From Marivivens donghaensis (lineage in GTDB: Bacteria > Pseudomonadota > Alphaproteobacteria > Rhodobacterales > Rhodobacteraceae), in NCBI RefSeq assembly GCF_011806565.1, contig NZ_JAATOP010000001.1, positions 186,001 to 250,000 on the forward strand: a DNA stretch of 64,000 bases. The letters run 5' to 3'. The position numbers and the translations under genes were made by a program. The notes beneath the pieces were generated by a model, which was not told the origin of the DNA, searched no databases, and saw only the letters and a program-made list of their open reading frames with translations. This document shows positions 16,047 to 23,835 of this stretch, piece after piece (position 1 is the first letter of the stretch; every line of letters begins with the position of its first letter).

Positions 16047-16459
16047 CACGTTTTCCTTCGATTGCGGATGCGCCGGACGGCGCGAATAAGTGCGAATAGC
16101 ATTACGCCAGCAGCGAACACGGTCGGGACGATCGGCGGGGCTATGCAGCCTTCGGCCTGTCCCAGCGCCCAGATGCCGTCCGGGTCTTTGGCCCAAAGGC
16201 GCGTCGACACCAAGAGTAACACGAACGATGCAGATATAATGCCTGCCATCTGCCATGCAATGTGGCGGTAGAAAGACCCCATCAGCACAATCAGCAGCAT
16301 GACGAACAGCATCGGGTTCGCGAACACGTATGCGGCTTCGGTCCAGATGTTCACGGTGCCCTTGTCGGGCGACCACATCGGACGGAGTTGTTCGCAGACG
16401 TCGGCCATTGCCGGAGCTGGAAGGAGGGCGAGGATCAGTCCTCTTCGAAGGGGTCCCAT
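16046..16459 (-). CDS. Small exported membrane protein between dnaX and ybaB
   Basis: 137 residues from the ATG at 16459, inside the 3' end of dnaX (25-bp overlap). MGPLRRGLILALLPAPAMA reads as a signal peptide with cleavage after AMA. Three hydrophobic helices follow at about 48-62, 68-90 and 108-127, and an Arg-rich C-terminus (RRIRNRRKT). No recognised family. The double overlap with dnaX and ybaB makes a chance frame unlikely. Function unknown; the operon context is DNA replication and repair, but the protein looks envelope-located. Confidence 0.7.
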   Translation of the reverse strand: MGPLRRGLILALLPAPAMADVCEQLRPMWSPDKGTVNIWTEAAYVFANPMLFVMLLIVLMGSFYRHIAWQMAGIISASFVLLLVSTRLWAKDPDGIWALGQAEGCIAPPIVPTVFAAGVMLFALIRAVRRIRNRRKT

Positions 16460-18192
16460 TCGTCCTCTACTTCTTCGAGTGCTTCTTCGAGAGCGCCGGT
16501 TTCCAGATCCTTCGCCGTGCGGACATCTGCAATCTTCGACTTCGGGAAGGCCGCGAGGATCGACTGCACGAGCGGCAGCGCTGCGGCTTCGGCTTTCAGT
16601 TCTGCTTCGGCAGCGTCGCGCACTTCGGAGACAGTCGGCTGACCGCCTTCGTTTACCACGATCACAGCCCAGCGGTTGCCGGTCCATGTTTGAAGGCGCG
16701 AGCCGAGCTTGGCCGCCAGATCGCGAGGCGCATTCGGCGTAGGTTCGAATTCGATGCGGCCGGGCCGGAAGTTGGCGAGGCGCATGTAATTCTCGACCTC
16801 GACCAGTAGCTGCACATCGCGGTGAGCACGGATCAGATCGAGTACGGATTCGAACGTGGCGTAGCGGGCCAGCGAGTTCTGCGCGAGCTGCGGGGCGGCA
16901 GATGCAACAGGGCCGCTGGGGCCGGAATGGGTCGGGACATGACCGCCGCCATAGGCGTTCGTGCTTCCACCTTGCGCGGGAGCATACGCGCCGCCACCAC
17001 CGCCGCCACCCGGATGGGGCGGGGGAGCGGTGTTCTGCAGTTTGCGAACCAGTTCCTCGGGCGAGGGCAGTTCGGCGACGTGGGTAAGGCGGATGATCGC
17101 CATTTCGGCAGCCATCATCGCGTTCGGCGCTTGGCTGACTTCCTCGATCGCTTTGAGCAGCATCTGCCACATGCGGGTCAGCACGCGCATCGGCAGCGCA
17201 TCGGCAGCGGTTTTGCCGCGCGAGCGTTCATCGGGGCTGACAGTCGGATCGTCGGCAGCCTCGGGCGTGATCTTGATGACCGAGATCCAGTGCGTGATCT
17301 CGGCAAGGTCACGCAGCACGGCCATCGGGTCGGCGCCGTCGGAATACTGCGCCGAAAGCTCGCCCAGAGCCTCAGCCGCCTGACCGCGCATAATCATGTC
17401 AAAGAGGTCGAACACACGCCCACGGTCGGCAAGGCCGAGCATCGCGCGGACCTGTTCGGCGGTCGTCTCGCCAGCGCCATGCGAAATCGCTTGATCGAGC
17501 AGCGAGGTTGCGTCACGCGCAGACCCTTCGGCAGCGCGGGTGATCAGGGCAATCGCGTCTTCGGTGATCTCTGCGCCTTCGGCGTTCGCGATCTTGCGCA
17601 TGAGGCCGAGCATCACCTCGGGCTCGATGCGGCGCAGGTCGAAGCGCTGGCAGCGCGACAGAACGGTCACCGGAACCTTGCGGATCTCGGTGGTCGCAAA
17701 GATGAACTTCACATGCGCGGGCGGTTCTTCAAGCGTTTTCAGCAGCGCGTTGAACGCGCCGGTCGACAGCATGTGAACTTCGTCGATGATGTAGACTTTG
17801 TAGCGAGCCGATGCCGCGCGGTAGTGAACGCTGTCGATAATCTCGCGGATGTTGGCGACGCCGGTGTTGGAGGCGGCGTCCATCTCGATCACGTCGACAT
17901 GGCGGCCTTCCATGATGGCGGTGCAGTGTTCGCACTTCCCGCAGGGTTCGGTCGTCGGGCCGCCGTTGCCGTCAACACCAATGCAGTTCATCCCCTTGGC
18001 GATGATACGCGCGGTAGTCGTCTTACCCGTGCCTCGGATGCCGGTCATGATGAACGCCTGCGCGATCCGGCCTGCCTCGAACGAGTTTTTCAGCGTGCGG
18101 ACCATCGCATCCTGCCCCACGAGATCGACAAAGGTCTCGGGGCGGTATTTGCGGGCAAGCACCTGATACGGCTTGGGTTCGGCTTCGGTCAT
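16435..18192 (-). CDS. dnaX: DNA polymerase III subunits tau/gamma
   Basis: 585 residues from the ATG at 18192 (MTEAEPKPYQVLARKYRPETF). A longer open frame upstream would run into the SRP RNA region and is rejected. AAA+ clamp loader motor: Walker A-like GIRGTGKTTT, a zinc module around CGKCEHCTAIMEGRHVDVIEMDAAS, DEVHMLS as Walker B and SRC (sensor/arginine finger). Domain III and a Pro/Gly-rich linker (GGGGGGAYAP) precede the tau C-terminal domain that binds the polymerase. Whether a shorter gamma form is made by frameshifting was not established. First gene of the dnaX-ybaB-recR operon. Confidence 0.96.
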   Translation of the reverse strand: MTEAEPKPYQVLARKYRPETFVDLVGQDAMVRTLKNSFEAGRIAQAFIMTGIRGTGKTTTARIIAKGMNCIGVDGNGGPTTEPCGKCEHCTAIMEGRHVDVIEMDAASNTGVANIREIIDSVHYRAASARYKVYIIDEVHMLSTGAFNALLKTLEEPPAHVKFIFATTEIRKVPVTVLSRCQRFDLRRIEPEVMLGLMRKIANAEGAEITEDAIALITRAAEGSARDATSLLDQAISHGAGETTAEQVRAMLGLADRGRVFDLFDMIMRGQAAEALGELSAQYSDGADPMAVLRDLAEITHWISVIKITPEAADDPTVSPDERSRGKTAADALPMRVLTRMWQMLLKAIEEVSQAPNAMMAAEMAIIRLTHVAELPSPEELVRKLQNTAPPPHPGGGGGGGAYAPAQGGSTNAYGGGHVPTHSGPSGPVASAAPQLAQNSLARYATFESVLDLIRAHRDVQLLVEVENYMRLANFRPGRIEFEPTPNAPRDLAAKLGSRLQTWTGNRWAVIVVNEGGQPTVSEVRDAAEAELKAEAAALPLVQSILAAFPKSKIADVRTAKDLETGALEEALEEVEDEWDPFEED

Positions 18193-18302
18193 GGCGTCCT
18201 TGGGATTCTGGTTGCTGGCAAGGTAAGCGCAGGAGAAGGCGAGGTCCACCGCGATTGCCGCAATCAGCCGGTCTCGGCTGTGTCGAATTGTGGGGATAAG
18301 GT

Positions 18303-18396
18303 GAGAGGCTGGACAACGACCCAAGCGGGGCTCGTTACGGCTGCTTCCTTCCGGACCTGACCGGGTTGGCGAGGCGCTCGCCCGCGCCAACCTCTC
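18303..18396 (-). ncRNA. ffs: Small signal recognition particle RNA (4.5S-type)
   Basis: On the minus strand the conserved apical domain GGTCAGGTCCGGAAGGAAGC is present; it holds the Ffh-binding symmetric and asymmetric loops and the GGAA tetraloop. The ends pair as GAGAGG (from 18396) with CCTCTC (to 18303), closing a hairpin of about 94 nt, the normal length for alphaproteobacteria. It lies upstream of dnaX, with its own promoter at 18404-18432. Confidence 0.95.
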
Positions 18397-18403
18397 AAGC
18401 GGG

Positions 18404-18432
18404 GAGATATGACATGGAACTGGGTTTTGCAA
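18404..18432 (-). promoter_or_regulatory. Sigma-70-type promoter of the SRP RNA gene
   Basis: On the minus strand TTGCAA (18432-18427) is followed after 17 nt by TATCTC (18409-18404). The RNA 5' end inferred from the terminal stem (18396) lies 7 nt further, exactly where transcription should begin. Confidence 0.75.
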
Positions 18433-18519
18433 GGGCGCGCACGCAGCAAAACTCGCCGCATCGCAAAAGGCGTAATGCGGGCGTCAGTTCTATCGAACGT
18501 TCTGAATGTAGGGGGAAAG

Positions 18520-18594
18520 TGGCAGCCCGTAGGGGAATCGAACCCCTCTTTCCAGGTTGAAAACCTGGCGTCCTAACCGATAGACGAACGGGCC
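18520..18594 (-). tRNA. tRNA-Glu (anticodon TTC)
   Basis: A 75-nt cloverleaf on the minus strand. The acceptor stem GGCCCGT pairs with ACGGGCT (G-U at the first pair), discriminator G and encoded CCA. The anticodon stem CCAGG/CCTGG frames the TTC anticodon in the loop TTTTCAA. T-arm GAGGGGTTCGATTCCCCT-type pairing is complete, and the D-arm has GGTTAGGA. Promoter at 18613-18641. Confidence 0.97.
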
Positions 18595-18612
18595 ACTCTT
18601 GGTGTGAGCGGG

Positions 18613-18641
18613 CTAATAATGAAGTCCGCAGAGGGGCGCAA
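18613..18641 (-). promoter_or_regulatory. Promoter of tRNA-Glu
   Basis: Minus strand TTGCGC (18641-18636), a 17-nt spacer, then TATTAG (18618-18613), about 20 nt before the mature tRNA 5' end. Confidence 0.6.
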
Positions 18642-18649
18642 GTGGAAAA

Positions 18650-19078
18650 TCACGCTTTTCTTTTGCGACCCACCAAAATTCCTCCGAGGATGAGCGCGAC
18701 ACCCGCGATCCGCGCGTATGGCGACCCCGGTGCGCCAGTGATGATGTCCATGATAACGCTGGAAAGCATCTGCCCCGCGATCACAAGAACTGCCGTTTGC
18801 GCTGCGCCAAGGCGCGAGATCAGCCAGCTGGACGAGGCCACGAAAATAACGCCGAGCGGGCCGCCGACGAACGCCAGCCAAGGCCAGTCGATGGGTTCGC
18901 CCTTGGGGAATAGACCGCCGAAGGCCAATGCCACCGCCGTCAGCGCAACGAAGCCGACGAAGTGATTCCAGAACGAGGACACAAGCGGGCCGGTGCTGAG
19001 CGACAGGCGACCATTGATCTGGCGGCTGAGGCCCACAAGGATGCCGCCGCCGAAAGCGAATGCGATAAACGTCAGCAT
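18650..19078 (-). CDS. Small DMT-family transporter subunit (YdcZ/DUF606), second of a pair
   Basis: 142 residues from the ATG at 19078, nearly all hydrophobic with about five transmembrane helices (MLTFIAFAFGGGILVGLSRQINGRLS at the start and GPLGVIFVASSSWLI in the middle). This is half the size of a ten-helix EamA transporter. Its ATG overlaps the TGA of the preceding homologous gene by one base, so the two probably form an antiparallel heterodimer. The substrate is unknown. Confidence 0.85.
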   Translation of the reverse strand: MLTFIAFAFGGGILVGLSRQINGRLSLSTGPLVSSFWNHFVGFVALTAVALAFGGLFPKGEPIDWPWLAFVGGPLGVIFVASSSWLISRLGAAQTAVLVIAGQMLSSVIMDIITGAPGSPYARIAGVALILGGILVGRKRKA

Positions 19079-19551
19079 CAGGCGCCCCGTCCGTAAAAGA
19101 TGATGAGCAGGCTCCCCGCCACGATCAGCGCGATTCCCGCGAGGTCTTTCCACGCGGGCGATTTGCGGGGCAGGCCGAAGAGGCCGAATTTATCTGCCGT
19201 CAGTCCGAACACCATCTGACCCGCGAGGCCGAGCGCCAAAGTGCCTGAAAGTGCCAGTGCCGAGTTCACCGCCGTGGAGGTGAGAATCACTGTCAGCGCA
19301 CCCGAAATGCCGCCCAAATAGGCCCAAAGCGGGGCCTTGGAGGCTCCGGCGGGGCGGCGGCGGAAGGCAGGGATCGCAACCAGCATGAGAATCGCGGCAA
19401 TCGCGCCCGTTCCGTGTGCCGATAGCGATGAGAACAGCGCCGAGGCTGCCGCAGCCAGTTGCCCGTTGAAATACGTCATCAAAGTCAAAAGCCCGCCTGT
19501 ACCGAGGGCGGCGAAGAACAGAATGGCGGGGCGTTCGGGGGGCTGTGTCAT
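19078..19551 (-). CDS. Small DMT-family transporter subunit (YdcZ/DUF606), first of a pair
   Basis: 157 residues from the ATG at 19551 (MTQPPERPAILFFAALG), with about five helices. It shares with its neighbour the pattern FNGQLAAAAS...SSLSAHGTGAIAA and a GLAGQMVFG motif, parallel to INGRLSLS...SSFWNHFVGFVA and VIAGQMLSS in the second protein, indicating tandem duplication. An upstream in-frame extension lacks a ribosome binding site, while AGGAG precedes this start. No link to adjacent genes is evident. Confidence 0.83.
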   Translation of the reverse strand: MTQPPERPAILFFAALGTGGLLTLMTYFNGQLAAAASALFSSLSAHGTGAIAAILMLVAIPAFRRRPAGASKAPLWAYLGGISGALTVILTSTAVNSALALSGTLALGLAGQMVFGLTADKFGLFGLPRKSPAWKDLAGIALIVAGSLLIIFYGRGA

Positions 19552-19701
19552 GGCATGTCTCCTGACGCTACCCCTGCCACCAGCGTGACCTGTGCGCAAC
19601 CATCAGGCGTAAATTCCAAGGCGCATAATATGGTGCGTAAGAAAACATATATCCGCCTCATTCCTTACGATGCTAAGCGAAAACTAAAAATGGAATGGGA
19701 C

Positions 19702-20661
19702 ATGCGTGGTATTTTTGCTGTCACTGCTTGTGTGGCATCGCTCAATTTTGCACCGGTTTTGGCACTGGATTATGACACGGGCGCTGTTGCCCAGTCGTCG
19801 AACCCTTACGAGTTCGTCGGGATCGGTCGCATCTTTTCGAATGATAAATTCGGTGACAACGACGACCGCTGGCGGACTGGCAGCTACAACCTTTCGTTCG
19901 CTTTCTCGAACGAGGGCGACAACGACTACGGCTCGGACCCGCTTGATCTGGTCGAATTTCGTTTCCGCTCGGAAATCATCGCGCCGCGCAACCTAAAGCG
20001 CGCTGGCTCGGACGACCGTATCTATGTCGGTCAGCTCTCGTTCGGTGCGCATACACATTATGAGGTCGAGCGCTACGAGGTCAGCCTCGGTGCGGATATG
20101 ATCTTTACCGGCCCACAGACCGGCATGTCCGACTTCCACCAGAAGACCCACGAAGCGTTCAGCGCACCGTCGCTTGGCGATAGCGTGATCGATAACCAGC
20201 TCGGCGACCACATCTTTCCGACCATCACCGCAGAGATCGGCAAGGAATATCAGCTGAGCCGTACCGCTCCTGTCACGATGCGTCCGTTTGCGGAGGCGAT
20301 TGTCGGTGTCGAGTCGCTCGCCCGCGTTGGTGTCGATTTCAACTACGGTGTCGCCGGCCGCGACATTGCCTACAGCCGCGATTCCGCGACGGGCCAGCGC
20401 ATCCCGCTCGGCTATGGTGATAATCTGGGCCTGACGTGGAATGCGGGTTTCGACTACGCCAACGTCATCGATAGCGCCTATTTCCCCTCCTATTTCGACA
20501 GCGAAATGGAAAACGACCGATTCCGTGCGCGGGCCGGTGTGAACTGGCATTTCGGCGACCGGATGGCTGTCTACTACGGAGTCACCTACCTGTCCGAAGA
20601 GTATGTCGGGCAGGAAGAGGGGCAGGTGCTCGGTTCGTTCCGGTTAAATTTCACCTATTAA
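19702..20661 (+). CDS. LpxR-like outer membrane lipid A deacylase (DUF2219)
   Basis: 319 residues from the ATG at 19702, chosen because it gives a clean signal peptide (MRGIFAVTACVASLNFAPVLA). An alternative ATG lies at 19690. The mature protein is rich in alternating aromatic strands and ends in FTY, as outer-membrane beta barrels do. SNDKFG...DRWRTGSY (47-61) and TGPQTGMSDFHQKTHE (136-151) match the conserved Asn-Asp, Thr and His blocks of LpxR, which removes the 3'-acyloxyacyl group of lipid A with calcium. Monocistronic, 122 bp before the Hint protein. Confidence 0.75.
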   Translation: MRGIFAVTACVASLNFAPVLALDYDTGAVAQSSNPYEFVGIGRIFSNDKFGDNDDRWRTGSYNLSFAFSNEGDNDYGSDPLDLVEFRFRSEIIAPRNLKRAGSDDRIYVGQLSFGAHTHYEVERYEVSLGADMIFTGPQTGMSDFHQKTHEAFSAPSLGDSVIDNQLGDHIFPTITAEIGKEYQLSRTAPVTMRPFAEAIVGVESLARVGVDFNYGVAGRDIAYSRDSATGQRIPLGYGDNLGLTWNAGFDYANVIDSAYFPSYFDSEMENDRFRARAGVNWHFGDRMAVYYGVTYLSEEYVGQEEGQVLGSFRLNFTY

Positions 20662-20783
20662 TTGAAATATTGGGAAAGTCTGTTCTCTCAACTTGATTTG
20701 ATCTGTGTGTTGACGTTACGGTGAACTCCACAACCCGGGCGTTCAAGATCCGGACATGACTGAGGCACAGAGAAGAGCAGAAG

Positions 20784-21845
20784 ATGAAAACGGGCTTTCA
20801 TGGCACGTTCGTCATTTCCTGGTCGCAAACGGAACTTGATGGGGAGTGGTCCGCTCCGCTCGACGTCTTGCGCGTCGGCGCCAGCTGGATCTGGACAGGC
20901 GAAGCAGTCCGCGTAGACGGGCCTTCGGAAATCCTCCCCCTCGGGACTGCGACCGGAATGGTCGAAATGCGTAAGCGGGCGGCGCACACCGTCCGCCGTC
21001 TCCTTAATGCTGTCGACAAGAATACTCCGTTTTCGGAATCCCTTTCCGATGCGCCGCCGCTTGCCGAGAAGAGCTTCAACGTCACGGATGGCCGTTCGAC
21101 GTGGAATGTCACGCTGATTGAAGCGGGGCAGGGCCGTAAACCGCTGCTCGTTTTCGTCGGAGAGATCCCACCGCGCGACACCGAGATGTGGATCGTGGCG
21201 CATAATATCGACACCGGCCGTGTGGCGCGTGCGAACGCGAATCCAGGTGGCGTGATTTGTTTCACCCCCGGAACCATGATCCAGACGGAGTTCGGTCCGC
21301 GCCTTGTCGAAAGCCTGCGCGAAGGTGACCGCATTCAGACCAAGGACAACGGTTGCCGCGAAATCCTCTGGATCGGTCAGCGGCGTATGACGGGCGCGCG
21401 TCTTTTCGCCATGCCGCACCTCGCGCCGGTCCGTATGCGCCGCGGTGCGCTGGACGAAGTTGTGCCGGATGACGGCATCCTTGTGTCGCCTGATCACCGC
21501 ATGGTGCTGAAAGGCGCCCGTGCTCGCGCACTGTTCAATTGCGACGAAGTGCTGGTTGCGGCCCGTGACCTCGTCAACGACTCCAGCGTCTATGTGGACC
21601 GCGCCGTCCGCGAAGTGACCTACGTCCACCTTCTGTTGCCGGGACACGAGATCGTCTTTGCCAACGGGGTGGAGACCGAAAGCTTCCATCCGGCCAGCGC
21701 GGCGCTGTCGTATCTAGACGAACACGACCGTATGCGGCTGATGACGCGCATTCCTGAAGCGGGCTGCGATCCGATGGCCTACGGGGCCTTTGCGCGCCGC
21801 GTTTTGTCGGGTTATGAAACTGCCGTCCTGCGTCAGGACTTCTAA
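20784..21845 (+). CDS. Hint (Hedgehog/intein) domain protein
   Basis: 353 residues. A Hint module begins at Cys159 (VICFTPGTMIQTEFGPRLVESLREGDRIQT) and includes SPDHRM (His238), the block that assists the N-S acyl shift in inteins and hedgehog proteins. The N-terminal 155 residues have no recognised domain and no signal peptide. Such proteins are frequent in roseobacters, often several per genome. Their self-processing is plausible from the Cys and His, but the partner or cargo is unknown. It stands alone between the LpxR-like gene and rpsD. Confidence 0.85.
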   Translation: MKTGFHGTFVISWSQTELDGEWSAPLDVLRVGASWIWTGEAVRVDGPSEILPLGTATGMVEMRKRAAHTVRRLLNAVDKNTPFSESLSDAPPLAEKSFNVTDGRSTWNVTLIEAGQGRKPLLVFVGEIPPRDTEMWIVAHNIDTGRVARANANPGGVICFTPGTMIQTEFGPRLVESLREGDRIQTKDNGCREILWIGQRRMTGARLFAMPHLAPVRMRRGALDEVVPDDGILVSPDHRMVLKGARARALFNCDEVLVAARDLVNDSSVYVDRAVREVTYVHLLLPGHEIVFANGVETESFHPASAALSYLDEHDRMRLMTRIPEAGCDPMAYGAFARRVLSGYETAVLRQDF

Positions 21846-21858
21846 CGCCGAAAGGCTG

Positions 21859-21886
21859 TTGACTCCTCCGCAGCGCTCTCTATAAG
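21859..21886 (+). promoter_or_regulatory. Sigma-70-type promoter of rpsD
   Basis: TTGACT (21859-21864), a 16-nt spacer, then TATAAG (21881-21886). It lies directly behind the Hint gene stop. Transcription would begin near 21893, leaving a leader of about 90 nt. Confidence 0.7.
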
Positions 21887-21892
21887 CCGCGT

Positions 21893-21983
21893 TTCATTGG
21901 TGTTGGTGGCCCCCGCAAGGGGACGCCTGTCAGGCTTCGGCCAGAGGACAACGCCCTTCGAAACCTAGTGAAGGAGATCAGCC
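21893..21983 (+). promoter_or_regulatory. Structured mRNA leader of rpsD, possible S4 autoregulatory site
   Basis: GGTGTTG (21899-21905) can pair with CAACGCC (21949-21955), allowing one G-U. The enclosed RNA offers CCCC-GCAA-GGGG (21911-21922) and either GCCT-GTC-AGGC (21925-21935) or GGC-TTCG-GCC (21933-21942). This branched fold, with GNRA and UUCG tetraloops, ends just before the AAGGAG ribosome binding site. It fits a ribosomal-protein leader, but binding of S4 is inferred. Confidence 0.45.
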
Positions 21984-22604
21984 GTGACCAAACGCACGTC
22001 TGCCAAGTACAAAATTGACCGCCGCATGGGCGAAAACATCTGGGGCCGCCCGAAGTCCCCGGTTAACCGTCGTGAATACGGCCCCGGCCAGCACGGCCAG
22101 CGTCGCAAGGCAAAGATCTCGGACTTCGGTCTGCAGCTCCGCGCCAAGCAGAAGCTGAAGGGCTACTACGGCGACCTGACCGAAAAGCAGTTCCGCCGCA
22201 TCTTCTCGGAAGCAGAACGCGTTAAGGGCGACACCGGTGAAAACCTGATCGGTCTGCTCGAGCGCCGTCTGGACGCTGTCGTTTACCGCGCCAAGTTCGT
22301 TCCGACCGTTTTCGCTGCTCGTCAGTTCGTAAACCACGGCCACGTCACTGTTAACGGCAAGAAAGTTAACATCCCGTCGTACCGCGTCAAAGAAGGCGAT
22401 GTCATCGAAGTTCGTCAGAAGTCGAAGCAGATGGCTCTCGTTCTCGAAGCAGCTCAGCTGCCCGAGCGTGACGTTCCGGACTACCTCGACGTAGACCACT
22501 CGAAAATGACCGCGACCTTCGTTCGCGCTCCGGGTCTGTCGGACGTTCCGTACCCGGTTCTGATGGAACCGAACCTGGTCGTCGAATTCTACGCGAAGAA
22601 CTAA
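21984..22604 (+). CDS. rpsD: 30S ribosomal protein S4
   Basis: 206 residues; GTG start after AAGGAGATCAGCC. N-terminal [21 protein letters not shown] and the S4 RNA-binding fold [42 protein letters not shown] are standard. It nucleates assembly of the 30S 5' domain. Located alone here, outside the alpha operon, as usual for alphaproteobacteria. Codon use is strongly biased to GTT, GCT and CTG, as for highly expressed genes. Terminator at 22627-22655. Confidence 0.98.
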   Translation: MTKRTSAKYKIDRRMGENIWGRPKSPVNRREYGPGQHGQRRKAKISDFGLQLRAKQKLKGYYGDLTEKQFRRIFSEAERVKGDTGENLIGLLERRLDAVVYRAKFVPTVFAARQFVNHGHVTVNGKKVNIPSYRVKEGDVIEVRQKSKQMALVLEAAQLPERDVPDYLDVDHSKMTATFVRAPGLSDVPYPVLMEPNLVVEFYAKN

Positions 22605-22626
22605 TCTGTTCTTCGCCGCAATACGG

Positions 22627-22655
22627 AAAGGTCGCCCATTGGGCGACCTTTTTGC
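22627..22655 (+). terminator. Intrinsic terminator of rpsD
   Basis: AAAGGTCGCCC (22627-22637) pairs perfectly with GGGCGACCTTT (22641-22651) around ATT and runs into TTTTTG. The reverse strand also ends in TTTCC, so it may also serve ada. Confidence 0.93.
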
Positions 22656-22664
22656 TTTTGGGGG

Positions 22665-23714
22665 TCAGCGGAATTGCCGCTCGATCTCGATCAGCTTCTG
22701 TTTCCGCCACAGCCCACCCGCGTAGCCCGTGAGCGTGCCGTCCGCGCCAATGACGCGGTGGCAAGGGATGATGAGCGCGATCTGGTTCTGGGCGTTAGCG
22801 TTCGCCACCGCGCGCGTTGCCGTCGGGCGCCCGATGTCAGCAGCAAGTTCTCCGTAGCTGCGGGTCTCTCCGGCGGGGATCGCGCGGAGGGCAGCCCAGA
22901 TTTGTTGCTGGAATGCGGTGCCGTAGTCGGATGCAAGCGGGACCGTGAAGCCATCGAGCTCACCCGCGAAGAACTGGCATAGCTGATCCTCTGTCTGGTC
23001 GTGAATTGCAGTGCGTCCGAAGCCGAGGGCACCTTCGGTCTTGTGGATCTTGCGTAGTTGCTCGGGCAGGCCCTTGCGCTCGGGAAATTCCAGCATTCGA
23101 AGGGCCTTGTCGTCTGCTAGCGCGATCATCGGGCCGAGGGGCGTTTCGAAAAAGTCTGCCTTGAGCCGGCTGTCCGATTTCATTTCGGACGGAGCCATTC
23201 CCAGCATCGCCGCAAAAGCAGTCCGGAAAGCGGAGGGCGAGTCGAAGCCCGCGTTGAGTTGTGCGTCGATCACTTTGTGTCCTTTCGCCAAAGCGCGGGA
23301 GCTGTCACGCAGCCGCCTTGCGCGCGCCATTTGCAAGAATGTCATGCCGTATTGCCGCCGGAACGTCCGCCGGACGGTGGAACTGTCAAAGCCCATGGCG
23401 ACCACGTCCTCCTCCGACCAGCGGTGGTCCGGTTCCGCATCGAGCGCCGCCATGAGCGCCCCGATCACTGGATCGGCTTCCGCCGCGGGCTTTACCGGAT
23501 GGCAGCGCTTGCAGGGGCGAAAGCCAGCGTCAAAACATTCTTGCGGGGTCGCGTAGAACCGGCAATTCGACCGCAGCGGCTTGCGCGCAGGGCACGTCAG
23601 ACGGCAGAAAATGCCGGTCGAGGCGACCCCCACGTAGGCTTGCCCGTCAAAACGGGCGTCGCGGCGCAGAAGCGCGTCATAAAGGGTGTCGAAGTCGGGC
23701 AATTTGAACAGCAT
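22665..23714 (-). CDS. ada: Bifunctional Ada: AraC-type regulator and O6-methylguanine-DNA methyltransferase
   Basis: 349 residues. The N-terminal zinc domain has Cys37 (GIFCR), Cys41 (CPA), Cys68 and Cys71 (PCKRC), the methylphosphotriester acceptor set. An AraC helix-turn-helix occupies about 95-180 (DSSTVRRTFRRQYGMTFLQMARARRL, GFDSPSAFRTAF). The C-terminal methyltransferase has the acceptor Cys318 in PCHRVIG and an upstream ASDYGTAFQQQIWAALRAIP. Methylation of the zinc domain converts Ada to an activator of alkylation repair. No alkB or alkA gene is beside it here. Confidence 0.95.
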   Translation of the reverse strand: MLFKLPDFDTLYDALLRRDARFDGQAYVGVASTGIFCRLTCPARKPLRSNCRFYATPQECFDAGFRPCKRCHPVKPAAEADPVIGALMAALDAEPDHRWSEEDVVAMGFDSSTVRRTFRRQYGMTFLQMARARRLRDSSRALAKGHKVIDAQLNAGFDSPSAFRTAFAAMLGMAPSEMKSDSRLKADFFETPLGPMIALADDKALRMLEFPERKGLPEQLRKIHKTEGALGFGRTAIHDQTEDQLCQFFAGELDGFTVPLASDYGTAFQQQIWAALRAIPAGETRSYGELAADIGRPTATRAVANANAQNQIALIIPCHRVIGADGTLTGYAGGLWRKQKLIEIERQFR

Positions 23715-23835
23715 GGCCCACCATAGCGCGCTTCATGTCACGCTGCCGCCTGAAAACGGGCAGCGCATCAATGATCTTCTCTGGAAAGGACAGGTGCGCC
23801 CCGTTATGGAGTGACTGTTATTCGGAGGGGCAGAG

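Noticed and set aside
16047-16376. N-terminal extension of ybaB
   Set aside because: It reads the upstream membrane-protein gene in another frame; MFKGMGG at 16046 is the family start.
16460-17170. A 374-codon frame ending with the 137-residue membrane protein
   Set aside because: Only the last 137 codons look like protein (signal peptide and helices); the rest is an out-of-frame read of dnaX.
18193-18432. An N-terminal extension of dnaX reaching 18432
   Set aside because: It would run through the SRP RNA gene and its promoter; the ATG at 18192 gives the standard DnaX N-terminus.
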